Below are positions 7,052-11,835 of a DNA stretch of 11,835 nt, one piece after another. The position numbers and the translations under genes were made by a program. This DNA is from Bacteroidales bacterium (GTDB lineage Bacteria > Bacteroidota > Bacteroidia > Bacteroidales > UBA932): assembly GCA_024695285.1 (NCBI GenBank), contig JAILIM010000056.1, forward strand, positions 1-11,835, written 5' to 3'. The notes under the pieces are model-generated. The model searched no databases and was not told where the DNA came from. It saw only the letters and a list, made by a program, of their open reading frames with translations. Numbering within the stretch: position 1 is the stretch's first letter; every line of letters begins with the position of its first letter.

Positions 7052-7068
7052 TCAAAACCGATTGAGAA

Positions 7069-7605
7069 ATGAGACACATACTCACACTCGCAGCCTGCCT
7101 GCTCCTCTGCGCCGGCCTCGGCGCCCAGGAGGAGCACCTCCGCTTCAACGGAATCCCCCTGGACGGCCCCGTGGAGGCATTCACGGCCGCCCTTGAGGGC
7201 TTCACGGTCCTGGGCTCAAACGACGCCGGCGTCATCCTCCAGGGCACGCTCGCCGGCCGTTCCTGCAAACTGCTGGTCAAGAGCGCAGGCGGCTCCGTCT
7301 ACTGCGTTGACGCCACCTTCCCCATCCGCAACGACTGGTCGGTCTGCAAGGGTGACTACCTTGCCGTCCAGAAGGAGCTGACCGCAGTCTACGGCCGCCC
7401 CAAAAAGATCGAAAAGTTCGACCACCCTTTCCGTGAAGGTGACCACTGCGAGCTGAGGCACCTCAACATGGGCCTCTGCAAGTGGCTCTCCGACTACATG
7501 ACGGCCGAAGGGTCCGTGTCGCTGCGCATCCAGCCGGTCATAGTGAACAACGGCCAGGTGGTGGTGTCGTTCGAAGACAGGCAGAACGCCGCCAAGCTCA
7601 ACTGA
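7069..7605 (+). CDS. Small exported protein of unknown function
   Basis: I do not recognise a named domain. The 178-residue protein has a signal peptide (residues 1-19, ending LGA/Q). Cys10 after Leu-Ala-Ala resembles a lipobox, but too few residues precede it, so cleavage by signal peptidase I is more likely. The mature part begins with LRFNGIPLDGPVEAFTAAL (24-42), a pattern I recall from uncharacterised periplasmic Bacteroides proteins. A strand-rich region follows, and KGDYLAVQKELTAVYGRPKK (94-113) looks helical. Five Cys (66, 79, 93, 127, 137) in the mature part could form disulfides. It is the first gene of the operon and lies 7 bp before the ABC exporter, so a periplasmic role linked to that exporter or to the later enzymes is possible but unproven. 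Confidence 0.8.
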   Translation: MRHILTLAACLLLCAGLGAQEEHLRFNGIPLDGPVEAFTAALEGFTVLGSNDAGVILQGTLAGRSCKLLVKSAGGSVYCVDATFPIRNDWSVCKGDYLAVQKELTAVYGRPKKIEKFDHPFREGDHCELRHLNMGLCKWLSDYMTAEGSVSLRIQPVIVNNGQVVVSFEDRQNAAKLN

Positions 7606-7612
7606 GCCAACC

Positions 7613-9409
7613 ATGAGTATCTTCCAGCTTTTCAAGAACATACGGCCGTTCGTGCGGCCCTACCGCCTGCTGGTGCTCATCACGCTGATCCTGACGCTCG
7701 TCGGCTCCGTGATGCAGCAGGTCAACGCCATCGTGCTGGACCGCACCGTGGACGCCATCAACGCCCTGATAGGCACAGACTTCTCCTGGAGCCAGGCCGC
7801 CCGGATCATGATCATCATCTCCTCCGTGCTGCTGGGAAAGGAAATCCTGTCCGCCTTGATCACGTTCGCCCAGAACTACTACGGCGAGCGCATGCGCATC
7901 TTCGTGTCCCGTGACCTGTCGCAGAGCGTCATTGAAAAGGTGCTCACGTTCCGCATGGCCTACTTCTCCTCCGACGAGAACGCCACCGGCCGCGTCCAGG
8001 CCCGTATCGACCAGGGCGTCAGCAGCATCTCCCGCACAGTGCAGAACTTCTTCATCGACCTGCTCCCCCTGTTCACCAGCGCCCTTCTTGCGCTCATCCT
8101 GATGTTCGCTGCCAACGTCTACGTGGGCCTGGTGGCGCTCGGAATCGTGCCCATATATTTCTGGATCACCTACAGGCAGGCAAAACGCCTCAAGGGCTGG
8201 CGCCGAGAAATGCGCTCCCACCTGGAGACCAAGAGCCAGGGCATCAAGAATATCATCGACTCCATCAACGTGATCAAAAGTTTCAACCGCGAGGAGATTG
8301 AGGCCGGCAAGCAACTGGACATACAGAACCGCGTGACTGCCAACCAGATGAAGACGCGCCGCGTGAGCTTCTACTACACCGGCCTGAAGAGTTTCGTCAA
8401 GCAGGTGGGCACGGTGCTCGTGATCATCCTGACGGCCTACCTGGTGCTTATCCAGTACCCCGGGATGTCGATAGGAAAGATCATGTACCACGTGATGCTG
8501 TTCACCAACGTGATCGCCCCCATAACCCAGCTCCAGCGCATCTTCGACGACGTCAACGACGCCCTGATCTATGCCGAAGGCTTCTTCAGCATCCTGCAGT
8601 CCGACGACGAGGTGGAGCAGACCGGCAGCTACAAGCCGGAGACCATACGCGGCGAGTTCGAGCTCAAGGGCGTGGACTTCACCTACCCCAACGGCACCCA
8701 GGCGCTCTTCGGCATTGACATGACCATCCATCCGGACAAGATCACCGCCCTCGTGGGCCTTTCCGGCGCCGGAAAGAGCACCATCGTGAACCTGCTGGAC
8801 AAGTTCTACGCCCCCCAGAAAGGCACCATCACCCTCGACGGCGTGGACCTTGCCGAATACGACACCAAGTATCTCCGCGACCACATAGGCCTGGTGCTCC
8901 AGAAGAACCACATCTTCGACGGCACCATCGAGGAGAACATACTCTACGGCAAGCCCGGCGCCACCCACGAGGAAGTGGTCGAAGCCGCGAAGAAGTCCTA
9001 CATCTACGACCAGATCATGGCCCTTCCGAAGCAGTTCGAAAACAAGGCCTCGGACCTCTCCGGCGGCCAGCAGCAGCGCATCGCCATCGCCCGCATGTTC
9101 CTGAAGAACCCTCCGGTCATCTTCCTGGACGAGCCCACGGCGAGCCTGGACGCCGTTGCGACTGAGCAGATAAAGAACAGCATCGAGGCCATAAAGAAAG
9201 ACCGCACAGTCATCATCATCTCCCACAACATCTCCCAGATTATCGACAGCGAGATGGTCTACGCCCTGCGCAACGGCCGGGTGGAGCAGTACGGCGACCC
9301 CGACGAGATCTACCGCAAGGGCGGCATCTATAAGGACATTATCGATGCTTCCGCCCGCAGCCTGAACATAGAAAAGATAGCTAAAACAATAAGCAGCAAC
9401 GACCAATGA
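7613..9409 (+). CDS. ABC exporter, fused membrane and ATPase domains
   Basis: This is a half-transporter (598 residues) of the MsbA/multidrug/lipid exporter type, which works as a dimer in the inner membrane. Residues about 15-330 are the six-helix membrane domain and 345-590 the ATPase. All ATPase motifs are intact: Walker A GLSGAGKST at 382-390 (Lys388), Q-loop Gln430, signature LSGGQ at 482-486, Walker B VIFLDE ending at Asp506-Glu507, and switch His538. The substrate cannot be read from the sequence. The stop overlaps the next start (ATGA at 9406-9409), so translation is likely coupled to the esterase gene. Its place among glycan-active enzymes is unusual, because exporters of this type do not import sugars. 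It could be a lipid or drug exporter that simply shares the operon. Confidence 0.93.
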   Translation: MSIFQLFKNIRPFVRPYRLLVLITLILTLVGSVMQQVNAIVLDRTVDAINALIGTDFSWSQAARIMIIISSVLLGKEILSALITFAQNYYGERMRIFVSRDLSQSVIEKVLTFRMAYFSSDENATGRVQARIDQGVSSISRTVQNFFIDLLPLFTSALLALILMFAANVYVGLVALGIVPIYFWITYRQAKRLKGWRREMRSHLETKSQGIKNIIDSINVIKSFNREEIEAGKQLDIQNRVTANQMKTRRVSFYYTGLKSFVKQVGTVLVIILTAYLVLIQYPGMSIGKIMYHVMLFTNVIAPITQLQRIFDDVNDALIYAEGFFSILQSDDEVEQTGSYKPETIRGEFELKGVDFTYPNGTQALFGIDMTIHPDKITALVGLSGAGKSTIVNLLDKFYAPQKGTITLDGVDLAEYDTKYLRDHIGLVLQKNHIFDGTIEENILYGKPGATHEEVVEAAKKSYIYDQIMALPKQFENKASDLSGGQQQRIAIARMFLKNPPVIFLDEPTASLDAVATEQIKNSIEAIKKDRTVIIISHNISQIIDSEMVYALRNGRVEQYGDPDEIYRKGGIYKDIIDASARSLNIEKIAKTISSNDQ

Positions 9410-10269
9410 AAAAGACACTTATCATCATCGCCGCGGCGTTTTTCCTGCTCCCTTCCGTGCCTGCGCAGGCGGGCAAGATCGTCGCCGACAGCCTTTTCAG
9501 CGCAGTGCTCTCCACCAGTGTCAAGTACAACGTATACCTCCCCGACGGCTACGAGAAGTCCAGCCGGAAATACCCCGTGGTGTACCTGCTCCACGGGCTC
9601 TACGGCAACTACGACGACTGGCGCATGCGCGGCCACATGCGGGGCGTAGCCGACGAGCTGATAGCCTCCGGCGAAGCCGTGCCGATGATAATCATCATGC
9701 CGAATGCCGGCGATGCCGACGTCCACAATGTCCAGAACGGCTATTTCAACGTCAAGGACTGGGCCTACGAAGATTTCTTCTTCAAGGAATTCATGCCCGC
9801 CGTCGAGGCCAAGTACCACGCCGTCGGCGACAAGGGCCACCGGGCCATAATGGGCCTCTCGATGGGAGGCGGCGGCAGCACCGTCTATGCCCAGAGGCAC
9901 CCGGACCTCTTCTCCAGCTGCTACGCCATGAGCGCCTGGATGGACAACAAGACCGACGCCGTGAAGAAGCCCCACGCCCCCCAGGACAAGCTGGACATAG
10001 TCTGCGAGTCCGTCTGCGAGCACTCCACGCTTGACTTCATCGACAACGCCGACGCCGCTACTCTCGACAAGCTGCGCAGCGTCAAGTGGTTCGTGGACTG
10101 CGGCGACGACGACTTCCTCCTGCTCATCAACGAGCAGTTCCACCAGAAGATGAGAAAGTCCCGCGTGCCCTGCGAATTCCGCGTGCGCAACGGCGGCCAC
10201 ACCTGGGAATACTGGCACCAGGCCCTTCGTCTGGCCCTGCCCTTCGCTTCCCGAAACTTCGACAAGTAG
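9406..10269 (+). CDS. Secreted alpha/beta-hydrolase esterase (esterase D / feruloyl esterase-like)
   Basis: The 287-residue protein has a signal peptide (about 1-22) and an alpha/beta-hydrolase fold of the putative esterase family (PF00756 type). Members include acetylxylan and feruloyl esterases, S-formylglutathione hydrolase and mycolyltransferases. The oxyanion motif LLHGLYGN is at 61-68, the nucleophile is Ser152 in GLSMGG, the likely acid is Asp236 in DCGDDDFLL, and the catalytic His is His265 in GGHTWEYW. The triad is therefore complete. Location before a fucosidase and a GH28-like gene suggests removal of acyl groups from a plant or host glycan, but the natural ester is not known. The start overlaps the ABC gene by 4 bp, and the stop (TAG) directly abuts the next ATG. 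Confidence 0.9.
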   Translation: MKKTLIIIAAAFFLLPSVPAQAGKIVADSLFSAVLSTSVKYNVYLPDGYEKSSRKYPVVYLLHGLYGNYDDWRMRGHMRGVADELIASGEAVPMIIIMPNAGDADVHNVQNGYFNVKDWAYEDFFFKEFMPAVEAKYHAVGDKGHRAIMGLSMGGGGSTVYAQRHPDLFSSCYAMSAWMDNKTDAVKKPHAPQDKLDIVCESVCEHSTLDFIDNADAATLDKLRSVKWFVDCGDDDFLLLINEQFHQKMRKSRVPCEFRVRNGGHTWEYWHQALRLALPFASRNFDK

Positions 10270-11679
10270 ATGAAGTTCCTGCCCGTTTCCTTCCTGCTGC
10301 TGCTCGCCGCCTGCTCTGCGGGCGCGCCTGCGCCGTGCGGCCCGGTGCCGTCCGCCGCCCAGATGGAGTGGCAAAAGATGGAGGTGAACATGTTCTGCCA
10401 CTTCGGCCCGAACACCTTCAGCGGCCTGGAATGGGGCGATGGCACCGAGCCGGAAGACCTCTTCGCACCGACGGCCCTGGACTGCCGCCAATGGGCCCGT
10501 ACGGCCGCTGCCGCCGGCATGAAGGGCATCATAATCACCGCCAAGCACCACGACGGCTTCTGCCTCTGGCCCAACCCGGAAAGCACCCACACCGTGGCCT
10601 CCAGCCCCTGGCGGGACGGGCGCGGCGACGTGCTCCGTGAACTTTCCGAGGCCTGCCGGGAGTACGGCCTGAAGTTCGGCGTGTACATATCCCCCTGGGA
10701 CCGTTTCGACCCGGATTACGGCAGCCCGGCATATAATGAAAAGTACGCGCGTACGCTGCGCAGCGTCCACGACGGCCGCTACGGGCCCGTGTTCGAACAA
10801 TGGTTCGACGGGGCCTGCGGCGAGGGCCCGGACGGCAGGCGGCAGGAGTACGACTGGCCCCTGTTCCACAGGACCGTGCGTGAGCTCAGCCCCGGCGCCG
10901 TGATGTTCAGCGACGTGGGGCCCGGCTGCCGCTGGGTGGGCAACGAACGCGGCTCGGCAGGGGAGACCAACTGGAGCACGCTGAGCCCCGAGGGCTTCCA
11001 GCCAGGAGCCGGGGCGCCGCCGAACGATACCCTCCGCTGCGGCAACAAATACGGCACGGAGTGGATTCCGGCCGAGACGGATGTGTCGATACGCCGCGGC
11101 TGGTTCTGGCGCGCGGCCGAGGAGCCGAAGAGCGTGGACGAGCTCATGCGCATCTACATGGAAAGTGTGGGGCGCAACTCGCTGCTGCTCCTTAACGTGC
11201 CGCCCGACACGCGCGGCCGCATCCCGGAGGCCGACTCGCTGCGGCTGATGGAATGGAAGGCCTGCATCGACAGGGAATTCTCCGTGAACCTGGCCCGGGG
11301 CGCCTCCGTCGGCGGCACCAAAGCCCGCGCGCACCGCTTCCGCTCCGGCAAGCTGGTGGACGGCGACTTCGACACTTTCTGGGCCCCGGCGGACAGCGAA
11401 CTGACGCCCGTCCTGGAGCTGACCCTGCCCGCTCCGGAGCGCTTCGACCGCATCGTGCTGCAGGAGTATATCCCTCTGGGCCAGCGGGTTGCGTCGTTCA
11501 GAATCGAAGTCTGCACCGCCGGCGCCTGGCAGGAAATCGCCTCCGGCACGACCATAGGCTACAAAAGGATACTGCCGGTGCAACCGGTGACTTCCGACGC
11601 AATAAGAATCACCGTCACCTCCTCCAAGGCCTGTCCTGTGCTCAGCGAGGTGGCGTTATACGACAGCAATCATGAATAA
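10270..11679 (+). CDS. GH29 alpha-L-fucosidase lipoprotein with discoidin/CBM32-like domain
   Basis: This enzyme should release alpha-linked L-fucose with retention of configuration. The 469-residue protein has a lipobox (LAAC, Cys15), so it is a lipoprotein. Residues just after Cys15 (SAGAPAPC) lack the acidic surface-export signal known in Bacteroidetes, hinting at a periplasmic location. The catalytic barrel is about residues 30-335. FCHFGPNTFSGLEWGDGTEP (42-61) and KHHDGF (92-97) are family motifs, Asp180 in QWFDGACGEG is the nucleophile, and Glu226 in WVGNERG is the likely acid/base. These motifs point to subfamily B, whose members prefer alpha-1,3/1,4-fucose on branched glycans. Residues about 338-466 (NLARGASV at 340-347, then LVDGDFDTFWAP at 362-373) form an F5/8 type C domain, probably for carbohydrate binding. 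It abuts the esterase gene and overlaps the next gene by 8 bp. Confidence 0.93.
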   Translation: MKFLPVSFLLLLAACSAGAPAPCGPVPSAAQMEWQKMEVNMFCHFGPNTFSGLEWGDGTEPEDLFAPTALDCRQWARTAAAAGMKGIIITAKHHDGFCLWPNPESTHTVASSPWRDGRGDVLRELSEACREYGLKFGVYISPWDRFDPDYGSPAYNEKYARTLRSVHDGRYGPVFEQWFDGACGEGPDGRRQEYDWPLFHRTVRELSPGAVMFSDVGPGCRWVGNERGSAGETNWSTLSPEGFQPGAGAPPNDTLRCGNKYGTEWIPAETDVSIRRGWFWRAAEEPKSVDELMRIYMESVGRNSLLLLNVPPDTRGRIPEADSLRLMEWKACIDREFSVNLARGASVGGTKARAHRFRSGKLVDGDFDTFWAPADSELTPVLELTLPAPERFDRIVLQEYIPLGQRVASFRIEVCTAGAWQEIASGTTIGYKRILPVQPVTSDAIRITVTSSKACPVLSEVALYDSNHE

Positions 11680-11835
11680 GAACACGTTCCTGGCAGCGCT
11701 CCTGCTGCTTGCGGCCTTTCCCGCTTTCGCCGGCGACTACGCCCGCTTCTACGAAGCCCTTCCCGTCCCCCTCTCCGAGCCCGCCGCTCCTTCGATTCCC
11801 GACCTGACGGTCTCCATCCTCGACTTCGGGGGCGT
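11672..11835 (+). CDS. Exported GH28-like (polygalacturonase-type) protein, 5' part only
   Basis: The window edge cuts this gene after 54 codons; no stop is reached. The ATG at 11672 overlaps the fucosidase end by 8 bp. Residues 1-20 are a clear signal peptide (LAALLLLAAFPAFA/G). After it, LPVPLSEPAAPSIPD followed by VSILDFGGV (48-56) resembles the start of GH28 pectinase-type beta-helix proteins of Bacteroides. These often have an N-terminal Pro-rich strand and then a DFGA.GDG motif; here Gly replaces the usual Ala, and the GDG part is beyond the edge. The catalytic region is not visible, so other right-handed beta-helix proteins (for example pectate-lyase-like ones) remain possible. Confidence 0.6.
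   Translation, partial: MNKNTFLAALLLLAAFPAFAGDYARFYEALPVPLSEPAAPSIPDLTVSILDFGG

Noticed and set aside
7598..9418. 606-codon open frame on the minus strand
   Set aside because: It is antisense to the complete ABC exporter gene. The translation is low-complexity Val/Asp/His-rich with no recognisable motif, so it is a shadow of codon bias.
9328..11583. 751-codon open frame on the minus strand
   Set aside because: It lies wholly antisense to the esterase and fucosidase genes, whose motifs and catalytic residues are intact. Its His/Ala/Gly/Val-rich translation shows no domain, and long antisense frames are expected in such GC-rich coding DNA.

Overview
The window looks like chromosome from a fairly GC-rich, uncultured gut-type member of the Bacteroidales (Bacteroidota). 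The evidence is the gene order rpmJ-rpsM-rpsK-rpsD-rpoA-rplQ, the zinc-free S4, L17 with a Lys/Ala/Glu tail, start codons lacking Shine-Dalgarno sequences and sitting in A/T-rich leaders, good matches to the Bacteroidetes -7 element (TAnnTTTG), and signal peptides ending in Ala-Gln. Genus cannot be fixed from the sequence alone.

Layout. (1) 1-2963: distal end of the ribosomal-protein/RNA-polymerase alpha operon, entering in the last codons of rpmJ and closing with a strong hairpin terminator at about 2981-3015. (2) 3064-5277: hppA, a membrane ion-pumping pyrophosphatase of the K+-dependent class, with a good promoter candidate overlapping the preceding terminator. (3) 5278-5748: a 471-bp gene-free convergent region with a terminator at each end. 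Between them lie a 51-bp tandem repeat array, an extragenic element of a kind seen in many genomes, and a set of about 22-bp repeats that multiply one arm of the minus-strand terminator. (4) 5749-6972, minus strand: an exported three-part protein (zinc ribbon, LamG-like middle, OmpA-type peptidoglycan-binding end). (5) 6973-7068: divergent promoter region. (6) 7069-11835: a tightly packed plus-strand operon of a small exported protein of unknown function, an ABC exporter, a secreted esterase, a lipoprotein GH29 alpha-L-fucosidase with a discoidin/CBM32-like domain, and the start of a GH28-like (polygalacturonase-type) exported protein cut by the window edge.

How they work together. Regions 1 and 2 are housekeeping: translation/transcription, and energy recovery from pyrophosphate. 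Region 6 reads as an accessory glycan-processing operon: de-esterification, fucose removal, and possibly pectin-backbone cleavage, transcribed with an exporter. No SusC/SusD pair is visible, so it is not a complete polysaccharide utilisation locus within this window. The least explained DNA is the convergent repeat region at 5278-5748. I found no clear sign of an unknown multi-gene defence or mobile system.
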